Assembly (NCBI GenBank): GCA_934591745.1
Contig: CAKTPQ010000033.1
Span: 1 to 17,568, forward strand
Direction of reading: 5' to 3'
Source: an uncultured Oscillospiraceae bacterium
GTDB lineage: Bacteria; Bacillota; Clostridia; Oscillospirales; Oscillospiraceae
DNA length: 17,568 nucleotides
The position numbers and the translations under genes are program-made. A model generated the notes under the pieces. That model was not told the DNA's origin, ran no database searches, and saw only the letters and a list, made by a program, of their open reading frames with translations. Below, one piece after another: positions 1-7,308 of this stretch; position 1 is the first letter of the stretch, and every line of letters starts with the position of its first letter.

Positions 1-245
1 CAGGGCAGGGCGCGGGTGATGGCGATGATGCCGAACACCTGCTTGCAGGCGGCGTAGGCCCCGGCGATGTCGCAGGTATCCTCCACCGGCTCCACATAGA
101 TGGTGGACTGGCGGGAGTAGATCTTGAACTTGCCGAAGCGCTGGGTGCGGCGGCGGATGTTGCTCATGAGCTTCATTTCAAAGCTGCGGCGGTTCAGGCC
201 CTTCAGAACGACCTCGCCCAGCTTGCACAGGATGATCTCGTGCAT
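1..245 (-). CDS. thiI: ThiI, tRNA 4-thiouridine synthase (N-terminal part, cut by window edge)
   Basis: Only the first 81 residues are in the window. They begin MHEIILCKLGEVVLKGLNRR, which matches the start of ThiI (an I-x-x-K-x-GE-x-x-LKG-x-NRR pattern), followed by a basic stretch RRRTQRFGKF and the beta strands of the N-terminal ferredoxin-like domain leading into THUMP. ThiI proteins adenylate U8 of tRNA and transfer sulfur to make 4-thiouridine; some members also serve thiamine thiazole synthesis. Whether the rhodanese domain is present cannot be seen. The ATG at 243-245 has an AAGGAG box 10 bases upstream that overlaps the stop codon of the preceding AAA+ ATPase gene (260-262), so the two genes are probably co-transcribed and translationally coupled. 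The adjacent cysteine desulfurase that often accompanies thiI would lie outside the window, if present. Confidence 0.85.
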   Translation of the reverse strand, partial: MHEIILCKLGEVVLKGLNRRSFEMKLMSNIRRRTQRFGKFKIYSRQSTIYVEPVEDTCDIAGAYAACKQVFGIIAITRALP

Positions 246-259
246 GGTGCGGTTTCTCC

Positions 260-1774
260 TTACTTCAAAATACTGCTGCTGCGGTACTGGATGGCCTCCG
301 CCAGATGGGGGGCCTCGATGTGTTGACTGCCCTCCAGATCGGCGATGGTGCGGGCCATGCGCAATATGCGGTCGTGGCTGCGGCCGGTAAGGCCCAGACG
401 GTCAAAGGCGCCCTGCATCAGCCGTTCGCCGGCGTCGTCCAGCCGGCAGAATTCTCCGATCATGGCAGGGGTCATATAGGCGTTGCAGGATACCTCCGTG
501 CCGGCGAAGCGCTGCTTCTGCACCTCCCGTGCGGCGTTGACCCGCTGGCGGATGACGGCGGAGGACTCCGGCTGCTCCCTGCGGCGCATGGCCTCGTATT
601 CCACGGAGGGCACCTCGATGTACATGTCGATGCGGTCCAGCAGCGGGCCGGAGATGCGGTGCATATACTGCTCCACCTGATTTTCCGAGCAGGTGCAGCG
701 TCCGGAGGGGTGGCCGTACCACCCGCATTTGCAGGGGTTCATGGCGCACACCAGCATGAAGCGGCTGGGCAGCGTCAGCGTCCCGGCGGCCCGGGTGATG
801 GTGACGAAGCCGTCCTCCAGCGGCTGGCGCAGCGTCTCCAGCGCCGACTTGTCAAACTCCGGCAGCTCGTCCAGAAACAGCACGCCGTTGTGGGCCAGAG
901 AGATCTCGCCGGGGCGAGGCGAACCGCCGCCGCCGGCCAGCGACACGGTGGACGCCGTGTGGTGGGGGCTGCGGAAGGGCCGGGTGTCCACCAGCGGGTG
1001 GGCGGGGTCGGTCATGCCGGCCACGGAGTAAATTTCCGTGGTCTGGAGGGATTCTGTGCGGGTCATATCGGGCAGAATGGAGGGGATGCGCCGGGCCAGC
1101 ATGGACTTGCCCGCGCCGGGAGAGCCGATGAGCAGCACGTTGTGGCCGCCGGCTGCGGCGATCTCCAGGCCGCGCTTCACGTTCTCCTGCCCCATGACGT
1201 CGGCAAAGTCCGGCAGGGGGCGGCGGGACGGCTCCGGCTGCCAGCGCGCCGCGGGGGTCATGGGTGCGTCGCCGTTCAGGTGGGCGATAAGCTGGGACAC
1301 GTTCTCCACGCCGTAGACGGTGAGCCCGTCGGCCAGCGTGGCCTCGGCGGCGTTCTGCGCCGGGACGTACAGGGCCTTGACACCCAGCCGGGCGGCGCAC
1401 AGCGCCATGGGCAGCACGCCGGTGACGGGGCGCAGGGCGCCGGTGAGACTCAGCTCGCCCAGAAAGGCGGCGTCCTCCGGCAGGGGCTTCAGCTCCTCCG
1501 CCGCGGCCAGAATGCCCAGCAAAATGGGCAGGTCGTACAGCGTGCCCTCCTTGCGGACGCGGGCGGGTGCCAGATTTACGGTGATACGGCTGACGGGAAA
1601 CTTGGCGCCGCAGTTCTTCACAGCGGCGCGGACACGCTCCCGCGATTCCTTGACGGCGGCGTCCGGCAGGCCCACCATGTCAAAGGCGGGCAGTCCGCCG
1701 GAGAGGAAGCACTCCACCGTCACCTCGTAGCCGCGGATGCCGGTAAGACCCAGAGAACGCACAGTGACCACCAT
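260..1774 (-). CDS. comM: YifB/ComM family Mg-chelatase-like AAA+ ATPase
   Basis: The protein has 504 residues from the ATG at 1774, the usual family length. Numbering from the alternative GTG at 1807 (515 residues), an N-terminal ChlI/Lon-like domain (about 13-175) carries the family signature GLPAFDMVGLPDAAVKESRE. A central AAA+ module follows with Walker A GSPGAGKS (228-235), Walker B LFLDEL (310-315) and a Cys-rich CAMNPCKCGWYG...CTC segment (354-373). The C-terminal Mg_chelatase_C domain is complete. In Gram-negative bacteria ComM is a hexameric helicase that promotes branch migration during natural transformation; the role in Clostridia is less clear. I prefer 1774 because family members start a few residues before the conserved G-x-x-GIRG-x-x-V-x-VE region and a GGAAGGGGGA box lies upstream. 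The GTG at 1807 remains possible. thiI follows directly. Confidence 0.93.
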   Translation of the reverse strand: MVVTVRSLGLTGIRGYEVTVECFLSGGLPAFDMVGLPDAAVKESRERVRAAVKNCGAKFPVSRITVNLAPARVRKEGTLYDLPILLGILAAAEELKPLPEDAAFLGELSLTGALRPVTGVLPMALCAARLGVKALYVPAQNAAEATLADGLTVYGVENVSQLIAHLNGDAPMTPAARWQPEPSRRPLPDFADVMGQENVKRGLEIAAAGGHNVLLIGSPGAGKSMLARRIPSILPDMTRTESLQTTEIYSVAGMTDPAHPLVDTRPFRSPHHTASTVSLAGGGGSPRPGEISLAHNGVLFLDELPEFDKSALETLRQPLEDGFVTITRAAGTLTLPSRFMLVCAMNPCKCGWYGHPSGRCTCSENQVEQYMHRISGPLLDRIDMYIEVPSVEYEAMRRREQPESSAVIRQRVNAAREVQKQRFAGTEVSCNAYMTPAMIGEFCRLDDAGERLMQGAFDRLGLTGRSHDRILRMARTIADLEGSQHIEAPHLAEAIQYRSSSILK

Positions 1775-1842
1775 GGGCAGCCATCCCCCTTCCAATTTGT
1801 CGTTCACCTTTCATCTTATCATAAAACGCAGGCGGTGAACAG

Positions 1843-1861
1843 CGGTTTTTTCAAAAAACCG
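1843..1861. repeat. Perfect inverted repeat upstream of the AAA+ ATPase gene
   Basis: CGGTTTTTT (1843-1851) and AAAAAACCG (1853-1861) form 9-base perfect arms around a single C. It lies about 70 bases upstream of the minus-strand AAA+ ATPase start. The near-zero loop makes it more like a DNA palindrome or AT-rich operator than a terminator. I could not place a convincing minus-strand promoter around it. The rest of 1862-1960 shows nothing I can assign. Confidence 0.4.
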
Positions 1862-1964
1862 GAGCGATTTTGCGCGGAACGACGCTTTCCGGGGGTCTGC
1901 GCGTGAGAATTTTTGTGCATGGCGCTAAAAAAGTTTCACAATAGTAGAAATCACAAAAATCCGG

Positions 1965-1993
1965 TTTACAGCGGGAAATGTTTGTGATACTAT
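1965..1993 (+). promoter_or_regulatory. Sigma-A type promoter for nifJ
   Basis: TTTACA (1965-1970), a 17-base spacer, then TACTAT (1988-1993): 5/6 matches to TTGACA and 5/6 to TATAAT with ideal spacing. The predicted start near 2000 gives nifJ a leader of about 150 bases. It is the only good promoter between the divergent AAA+ ATPase gene and nifJ on the plus strand. Confidence 0.75.
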
Positions 1994-2009
1994 CAACAAT
2001 ACCAAAGGG

Positions 2010-2034
2010 AAAGACGCTTTATACAGGCGTCTTT
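2010..2034 (+). promoter_or_regulatory. nifJ leader hairpin 1
   Basis: AAAGACGC (2010-2017) pairs perfectly with GCGTCTTT (2027-2034) around a 9-base loop, starting about 10 bases after the predicted transcription start. No T-run follows, so it is not a simple terminator. It may be a 5'-end stabilising hairpin or part of a larger leader structure with hairpin 2. Confidence 0.5.
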
Positions 2035-2041
2035 CGCATGA

Positions 2042-2082
2042 GCTTTCTCTCCGGCAGCGGCAAAAGCAGACGGAGAGGGAGC
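2042..2082 (+). promoter_or_regulatory. nifJ leader hairpin 2
   Basis: A 12-bp stem formed by 2042-2053 and 2071-2082 (10 Watson-Crick pairs and two G-U pairs; core CTCTCCG/CGGAGAG) with a 17-base loop. The heptamer CTTTCGC occurs at the end of hairpin 1 (2031-2037) and again just after hairpin 2 (2084-2090). I do not recognise a known riboswitch class. Confidence 0.5.
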
Positions 2083-2151
2083 ACTTTCGCCTGTGTACGG
2101 CACGGTGCGGAAGAGCTTTTGAGAAGTATATTTTATTTAAGGAGGCACGTT

Positions 2152-5100
2152 ATGGTAAGAAAAATGAAATCCATGGATGGCAATAACGCCGCAGCGCATG
2201 TTTCCTATGCGTTTTCTGAGGTCGCTGCCATCTACCCCATCACGCCGTCCAGCCCGATGGCCGACTTTGTCGACCAGTGGAGCGCCAACGGTCTGAAGAA
2301 CATCTTCGGCACCAAGGTCAAGGTCGTGGAGATGCAGTCTGAGGCCGGCGCCGCCGGTGCTGTCCACGGCTCTCTGGGCGCGGGCGCGCTGACCACCACC
2401 TACACCGCGTCTCAGGGCCTGCTGCTGATGATCCCCAATATGTACAAGATCGCGGCGGAGCAGCTGCCCTGCGTGTTCCACGTTTCCGCCCGTACCGTGT
2501 CCACCCACGCCCTGAACATCTTCGGCGACCACTCCGACGTCATGGCCTGCCGCCAGACCGGCTTTGCCATGCTGTGCGAGGGCAACGTGCAGGAGGTCAT
2601 GGACCTGAGTCCCGTGGCCCATCTGGCCGCCCTTACCGGCAAGGTGCCCTTCATCAACTTCTTCGACGGCTTCCGCACCAGCCATGAGATCCAGAAGATC
2701 GCCGTGTGGGACTACGAGGATCTGAAGGACATGTGCGACATGGACGCCGTGGCCGAGTTCCGCCGCCACGCCCTGAACCCCGAGCATCCCCATATGCGCG
2801 GCAGCCATGAGAACGGCGATATCTTCTTCCAGCACCGCGAGGCCTGCAACAAGTACTATGCAGAGCTGCCCGCCGTGGTGGAGAAGTACATGGACAAGAT
2901 CAACGCCAAGCTGGGCACCGACTATAAGCTGTTCAACTACTACGGCGCTGCCGACGCGGATCGCGTCATCGTGGCCATGGGCTCCATCTGCGACGTGGCC
3001 GAGGAGGTCATCGACTATCTGAACGCCCACGGCGAGAAGGTGGGCCTGGTGAAGGTCCGTCTGTACCGTCCGTTTGCTCCCGAGAAGCTGATCGAGGCCA
3101 TTCCCGCCACCGCCAAGAAGATCGCCGTGCTGGACCGCACCAAGGAGCCGGGCGCACAGGGCGAGCCTCTGTATCAGGATGTCGTTACCGCGCTGGCCAA
3201 CGCCGGCATGAACGATGTGCAGGTCATCGGCGGCCGCTACGGTCTGGGCAGCAAGGATACGCCTCCCGCCTCCGTGTTCGCCGTGTACAGCGAGCTGAAG
3301 AAGGACGAGATGAAGCGCCAGTTTACCATCGGCATCGTGGACGATGTCACCAACATCTCCCTGCCCGAGGATAAGAACTGTCCCAACACCGCCGCAGCCG
3401 GCACCATCGAGTGCAAGTTCTGGGGCCTGGGCGGCGACGGCACCGTGGGCGCCAACAAGAACTCCATCAAGATCATCGGCGACCATACCGACAAGTACGT
3501 GCAGGCGTACTTCCAGTACGACTCCAAGAAGACCGGCGGCGTCACCATCAGCCATCTGCGCTTCGGCGACAAGCCCATCCGTTCTCCGTACTATATCAAC
3601 AAGGCCGACTTCGTGGCCTGCCACAATCCCAGCTATGTGACCAAGGGCTTCAAGATGGTGCAGGATGTCAAGCCCGGCGGCGTGTATATGATCAACTGCC
3701 AGTGGGACTTCGACGAGCTGAACCACCACATGGACGCCGCGTCCAAGCGCTATATCGCCCAGAACAACATCCAGCTCTATACCATCGACGCCATCGACCT
3801 GGCCATCGAGATCGGTATGGGCAAGCGCAACAACACCATCCTCCAGTCCGCGTTCTTCTCTCTGGCCAAGGTCATGCCCGAGGAGGAGGCCATCGCCTAC
3901 ATGAAGGAGAAGGCCAAGGCCTCCTATCTGAAGAAGGGCCAGGACGTGGTGGATATGAACTACAAGGCCATCGACCTGGGCGCCACCGCCTACAAGAAGA
4001 TCGATGTGCCCGCCGACTGGGCTAACGCCGTGGATACTAGGGAGCCCAAGCGGCTCAAGGGCAAGCCCGAGCTGGTGAAGATGGTCAAGGATATCCTGGA
4101 GCCCGTGGGCAAGATGGACGGCGACAGCCTGCCCGTCTCCGCCTTCGTGGATCATGTGGACGGCCAGTTCGAGCTGGGCGCCGCCGCCTATGAGAAGCGC
4201 GGCGTGGCCGTGTCCGTTCCCACCTGGGACAGCACCAAGTGCATCCAGTGCAACCAGTGCGCCTATGTCTGCCCCCACGCCACCATCCGTCCCTTCGCGC
4301 TGACTGCCGATGAGGCCGCCAAGGCTCCCGAGGCCGCCAAGATCGTGGACGTGAAGGCCGGCAAGGGCAAGGGCACCTATCAGTTCACCATGGCCATCAG
4401 CCCGCTGGACTGCATGGGCTGCGGCGTCTGCATCGGCGCCTGCCCCGTCAACGCGCTGACCATGGTGGCCCAGGAGGGCGAGCTGGCACAGCAGGACGTG
4501 TTCGACTACTGCGTCTCCGAGGTGTCCGAGAAGAAGGACATGCAGGACAACTCCGTCAAGGGCAGCCAGTTCAAGCAGCCCATGCTGGAGTTCTCCGGCT
4601 CCTGCGCCGGCTGCGCCGAAACCAGCTATGCCCGTCTCGTCACCCAGCTGTTCGGCGACCATATGTACGTCTCCAACGCCACCGGCTGCTCCTCCATCTG
4701 GGGCGGTCCCGCGGCCACGTCTCCCTACTGCACCAATAAGGAGGGCCACGGCCCCGCATGGTGCAACTCCCTGTTCGAGGACAACGCGGAGCACGGTCTG
4801 GGTATGTTTACCGGCCAGAACAAGATCCGCGAGGATCTGGCCGAGGAGACCCGCCAGCTCATCGCTGTGGAGTGGGCCCGTCCGGAGCTGAAGGCCGCCG
4901 CACAGGCCTGGCTGGACACCATGGATGACGGCACTGCCAACGCCGAGCCTGCCAAGGCCTACGTCAAGGCCCTGGAGGAGAGCATCTGCACCGTGGAGGA
5001 GCTGGCCGCCGTGCCGCAGTTCGCGGAGCACGCTGCCGAGCTGAAGGCCAAGGGCGCCCTGTTCTGCGACTGCGCTGCCTGCACGCTGGTGGCTGACATC

Positions 5101-5775
5101 CTCAGCAAGAAGGAATATCTGGCCAAGAAGTCCATGTGGATCTTCGGCGGCGACGGCTGGGCCTACGATATCGGCTACGGCGGACTGGATCACGTCATCG
5201 CCTCCAAGCAGGACGTGAACATCTTCGTGTTCGACACCGAGGTGTACTCCAACACCGGCGGACAGGCGTCCAAGGCCTCCAACATCGGTCAGGTGGCACA
5301 GTTTGCCGCTGCCGGTAAGGAGATCAAGAAGAAGAGCCTGTCTGAGATCGCCATGCAGTACGGCTATGTGTATGTGGCGCAGGTGGCCATGGGCGCCAAC
5401 CCCGCGCAGACCATCAAGGCCATCACCGAGGCCGAGGCCTATCACGGCCCGTCCCTGATCATCGGCTACAGCCCCTGCGAGATGCACAGCATCAAGGGCG
5501 GCATGATGAACTGCCAGAAGGAAATGAAGAAGGCTGTGGACTGCGGTTACTGGAACCTGTTCCGCTACAACCCCGACGGCGGCGACAAGAAGTTTACGCT
5601 GGATTCCAAGGCTCCCGCCGGCGGTTATCAGGAGTTCCTGATGAACGAGGCCCGCTACTCCCGTCTGACCCGCGAGTTCCCCGAGCGTGCGGATGTGCTG
5701 TTCCAGCGCAACGAGGACGAGGCCAAGGCCCGCTTCGAGCACCTGCAGAAGCTGGTGGAGATGTACGACAAATAA
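2152..5775 (+). CDS. nifJ: Pyruvate:ferredoxin (flavodoxin) oxidoreductase, single-chain
   Basis: This 1207-residue cytoplasmic enzyme oxidises pyruvate with CoA to acetyl-CoA and CO2, reducing ferredoxin; it is the central catabolic step in anaerobic Firmicutes. The N-terminal domain carries YPITPSSPMAD. Two [4Fe-4S] ferredoxin motifs lie at C697/700/703/707 and C754/757/760/764. The proximal cluster ligands appear to be C818, C821, C846 and C1109. The thiamine diphosphate motif runs from GDGW (1000) to NTGGQ (1034). The ATG at 2152 follows AAGGAGG and gives the typical start MVRKMKSMDGN. The reading frame stays open upstream to 1978, but that stretch overlaps the promoter and leader hairpins. 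Codon use is very biased (AAG, CTG, GCC, TAC), typical of a highly expressed gene. It is monocistronic, with its own promoter and terminator. Confidence 0.97.
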   Translation: MVRKMKSMDGNNAAAHVSYAFSEVAAIYPITPSSPMADFVDQWSANGLKNIFGTKVKVVEMQSEAGAAGAVHGSLGAGALTTTYTASQGLLLMIPNMYKIAAEQLPCVFHVSARTVSTHALNIFGDHSDVMACRQTGFAMLCEGNVQEVMDLSPVAHLAALTGKVPFINFFDGFRTSHEIQKIAVWDYEDLKDMCDMDAVAEFRRHALNPEHPHMRGSHENGDIFFQHREACNKYYAELPAVVEKYMDKINAKLGTDYKLFNYYGAADADRVIVAMGSICDVAEEVIDYLNAHGEKVGLVKVRLYRPFAPEKLIEAIPATAKKIAVLDRTKEPGAQGEPLYQDVVTALANAGMNDVQVIGGRYGLGSKDTPPASVFAVYSELKKDEMKRQFTIGIVDDVTNISLPEDKNCPNTAAAGTIECKFWGLGGDGTVGANKNSIKIIGDHTDKYVQAYFQYDSKKTGGVTISHLRFGDKPIRSPYYINKADFVACHNPSYVTKGFKMVQDVKPGGVYMINCQWDFDELNHHMDAASKRYIAQNNIQLYTIDAIDLAIEIGMGKRNNTILQSAFFSLAKVMPEEEAIAYMKEKAKASYLKKGQDVVDMNYKAIDLGATAYKKIDVPADWANAVDTREPKRLKGKPELVKMVKDILEPVGKMDGDSLPVSAFVDHVDGQFELGAAAYEKRGVAVSVPTWDSTKCIQCNQCAYVCPHATIRPFALTADEAAKAPEAAKIVDVKAGKGKGTYQFTMAISPLDCMGCGVCIGACPVNALTMVAQEGELAQQDVFDYCVSEVSEKKDMQDNSVKGSQFKQPMLEFSGSCAGCAETSYARLVTQLFGDHMYVSNATGCSSIWGGPAATSPYCTNKEGHGPAWCNSLFEDNAEHGLGMFTGQNKIREDLAEETRQLIAVEWARPELKAAAQAWLDTMDDGTANAEPAKAYVKALEESICTVEELAAVPQFAEHAAELKAKGALFCDCAACTLVADILSKKEYLAKKSMWIFGGDGWAYDIGYGGLDHVIASKQDVNIFVFDTEVYSNTGGQASKASNIGQVAQFAAAGKEIKKKSLSEIAMQYGYVYVAQVAMGANPAQTIKAITEAEAYHGPSLIIGYSPCEMHSIKGGMMNCQKEMKKAVDCGYWNLFRYNPDGGDKKFTLDSKAPAGGYQEFLMNEARYSRLTREFPERADVLFQRNEDEAKARFEHLQKLVEMYDK

Positions 5776-5806
5776 GCCGTACCCGCTCAACGCAGCAAAC
5801 GCATAA

Positions 5807-5840
5807 AAAAGACCGCCGCGCTGATGCGCGGCGGTCTTTT
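5807..5840 (+). terminator. Rho-independent terminator of nifJ
   Basis: GACCGCCGCG (5811-5820) pairs with CGCGGCGGTC (5827-5836) around a 6-base loop. The stem is flanked by A6 on the left and TTTT on the right, so the A/T tracts extend the pairing to 14 bp. It begins about 30 bases after the nifJ stop. Confidence 0.9.
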
Positions 5841-5940
5841 CCGTGCGGGGGTCGTTTCTGCGCAGAACGGTGGAGAGGAGTGCGCCCTTCCACAGCGGGG
5901 GGAAACGGCCTTCCGGCGGGGCGCGGACGCCATCCCCTGT

Positions 5941-5959
5941 GAAAATTGGGGAAATTTTC
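5941..5959. repeat. AT-rich inverted repeat upstream of the sortase promoter
   Basis: GAAAATT (5941-5947) and AATTTTC (5953-5959) with a 5-base spacer end 9 bases before the -35 box of the sortase promoter. It could be an activator site or an UP-like element; the sequence alone cannot decide. Otherwise 5841-5940 shows nothing recognisable. Confidence 0.35.
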
Positions 5960-5968
5960 CGCGGAATC

Positions 5969-5998
5969 TTGACGATACAGCGGGAAAACGCGTATAAT
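5969..5998 (+). promoter_or_regulatory. Sigma-A promoter for the sortase-thioesterase operon
   Basis: TTGACG (5969-5974), an 18-base spacer and a perfect TATAAT (5993-5998). The start of transcription would be near 6005, leaving a leader of about 25 bases before the sortase ATG at 6031. Confidence 0.85.
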
Positions 5999-6030
5999 AG
6001 GCCCATATTTTGCATGTGGGGGAGAAGCCG

Positions 6031-6843
6031 ATGAAAAAGAGATGGATCGCGCTGCTGCTGGCCGCCGCTGTGGTGGGCCTGCCGTCATGGCTGGTGCTGA
6101 CGCTGACGGGGGCGGGCGCACCCGCATCCGAGGCGGGCCGGCCGGCGCTGGCGGCCGCCATGGCGCCGCTTGACGCAGCGGAGGAGACGGTGCTTTCTGC
6201 GGCGGAGCCGCTGACGGCGGCGATGGAGAAGCTGCGTGCCGACATCGCCGAGACGGCGGAGACGTCCATGCACCTGACGCCGCCGGCGGAGATCGACCTG
6301 GGCTGGTGGCAGTCCCATTACAAGGATATCATCGGGTATGTGTACAGTCCGGGCACCCCCATCAGCTACCCCATTGCCTACGACGGCGACAACGAGTATT
6401 ACCTGCACCACGACCTGTACGGCAATTACAGCGCCTACGGCACCATCTTTCTGGATGCCAGGGCCAACCGGGACTTCACATCTCAGAGCAACATGCTCTA
6501 CGGCCATCACATGGCCGACGGCACCATGTTCGCCTCCATCTCCGGGTACAAGCAGCAGTGGTATTACGATGCCCACCCGTTTTTCTACCTGTATACCAAC
6601 GAGGGGACGTACCGGGTGGATCTGTTCGCCGGGCTGATCGTGCCGGGGGTGCATGAGGTGTTCAACACGTCGTTCAGCGACGCGGATCTGTCCCGCTTCA
6701 TCAGCCAGTCCACATTCAACGCCGGACGGGGCATCCCCACGGGGCGCATCGTGGGCATGTGTACCTGCTCCTACGAGGCGGACAACTACCGGTTCGTGGT
6801 GCTGGGAGAGATGACGCTTTTAACGGAAGGAAATGAACCATGA
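6031..6843 (+). CDS. srtB: Class B-type sortase
   Basis: This 270-residue membrane-anchored transpeptidase has an N-terminal signal-anchor (about 5-27, after MKKRW). A low-complexity Ala/Glu-rich spacer of about 60 residues follows, then the sortase beta barrel. The SrtB hallmarks are all visible: catalytic His in NMLYGHHMADG (H159), catalytic Cys in CTCSYE (C246) and the Arg in NYRFVV (R254). Family members cut a sorting signal such as NPQTN or a related motif and attach the protein to cell wall or pilin. No protein with a C-terminal sorting signal is in this window. The ATG at 6031 has GGGGGAG upstream and replaces a possible TTG at 6010. The stop overlaps the next gene's start (ATGA at 6840-6843). 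Confidence 0.9.
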   Translation: MKKRWIALLLAAAVVGLPSWLVLTLTGAGAPASEAGRPALAAAMAPLDAAEETVLSAAEPLTAAMEKLRADIAETAETSMHLTPPAEIDLGWWQSHYKDIIGYVYSPGTPISYPIAYDGDNEYYLHHDLYGNYSAYGTIFLDARANRDFTSQSNMLYGHHMADGTMFASISGYKQQWYYDAHPFFYLYTNEGTYRVDLFAGLIVPGVHEVFNTSFSDADLSRFISQSTFNAGRGIPTGRIVGMCTCSYEADNYRFVVLGEMTLLTEGNEP

Positions 6844-7259
6844 CAGAGCAGCAGAAACAAGCGTGGCTTGCCGCGCTGAAGGAGCGCGCTAACCAGCCGG
6901 GAACCTACGCCGTTACCGGCGGCATGCGTCTGGCGGAGCTGGGCGACGGCTGGGCCAGAGGCGAATTACAGCTGGAGGAGCGGCACCGGAACCCCATGGG
7001 CATCGTCCACGGCGGCGTGTACTGCACCATGATGGACCAGGTGGCCGGTTCGGCGGCCTGCACCCGCGGCAGCCTGTGCCGCACGGTCAACTGCGAGGTG
7101 CGTTTTCTGGCGCCGGCACAGGGCGAACGGCTGACCTCCCACGCAGAGGCGGTGCACATGGGGCGCAGCATCGCCGTTATCCGGGCGTGGGTGGCGGATG
7201 CGGCAGGCACCGTGTGCGCCGAGGGTATATATACTTTCCGCCTGAAGCCTGTGGAATGA
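6840..7259 (+). CDS. PaaI-like hotdog-fold thioesterase
   Basis: A 139-residue protein of the PaaI/YbgC-like acyl-CoA thioesterase group, which hydrolyse small or aromatic acyl-CoA esters. The diagnostic segment NPMGIVHGGVYCTMMDQVAG (about residues 51-70) holds the HGG motif and the long hotdog helix. NCEVRFLAPAQGERL and the closing strand YTFRLKP complete the fold. The start overlaps the sortase stop by 4 bases (ATGA) and is preceded by GGAAGG, so the two are translationally coupled. No functional link between a sortase and a thioesterase is obvious. The natural substrate cannot be told from sequence. Confidence 0.88.
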   Translation: MTEQQKQAWLAALKERANQPGTYAVTGGMRLAELGDGWARGELQLEERHRNPMGIVHGGVYCTMMDQVAGSAACTRGSLCRTVNCEVRFLAPAQGERLTSHAEAVHMGRSIAVIRAWVADAAGTVCAEGIYTFRLKPVE

Positions 7260-7264
7260 GAAGA

Positions 7265-7299
7265 AAGCAGGGCCGCTTCCAAAGGAAGCGGCCCTGCTT
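7265..7299. terminator. Bidirectional terminator between convergent genes
   Basis: A 16-bp perfect stem (7265-7280 with 7284-7299; core GGGCCGCTTCC/GGAAGCGGCCC) with an AAA loop. It lies between the thioesterase stop (7259) and the stop of the minus-strand methyltransferase (7309). Flanking T-rich (plus) and A-rich (TTTCTTCTC on minus) tracts suit both directions. Confidence 0.88.
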
Positions 7300-7308
7300 C
7301 TGTATGAT

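Noticed and set aside
305..1906. 533-residue open frame on the plus strand opposite the AAA+ ATPase gene
   Set aside because: Shadow of the AAA+ ATPase gene; low-complexity Gly/Ala/His product, no ribosome binding site of note.
1978..2151. Upstream extension of nifJ by 58 residues
   Set aside because: It overlaps the predicted promoter and leader hairpins, has no good ribosome binding site and does not resemble the NifJ N-terminus, whereas the ATG at 2152 follows AAGGAGG.
2137..6015. 1292-residue open frame on the minus strand opposite nifJ
   Set aside because: It is a mirror of nifJ codon bias in GC-rich DNA; the product is a repetitive Gly/Val/Leu/His-rich sequence with no domain, while nifJ is unmistakable on the plus strand.
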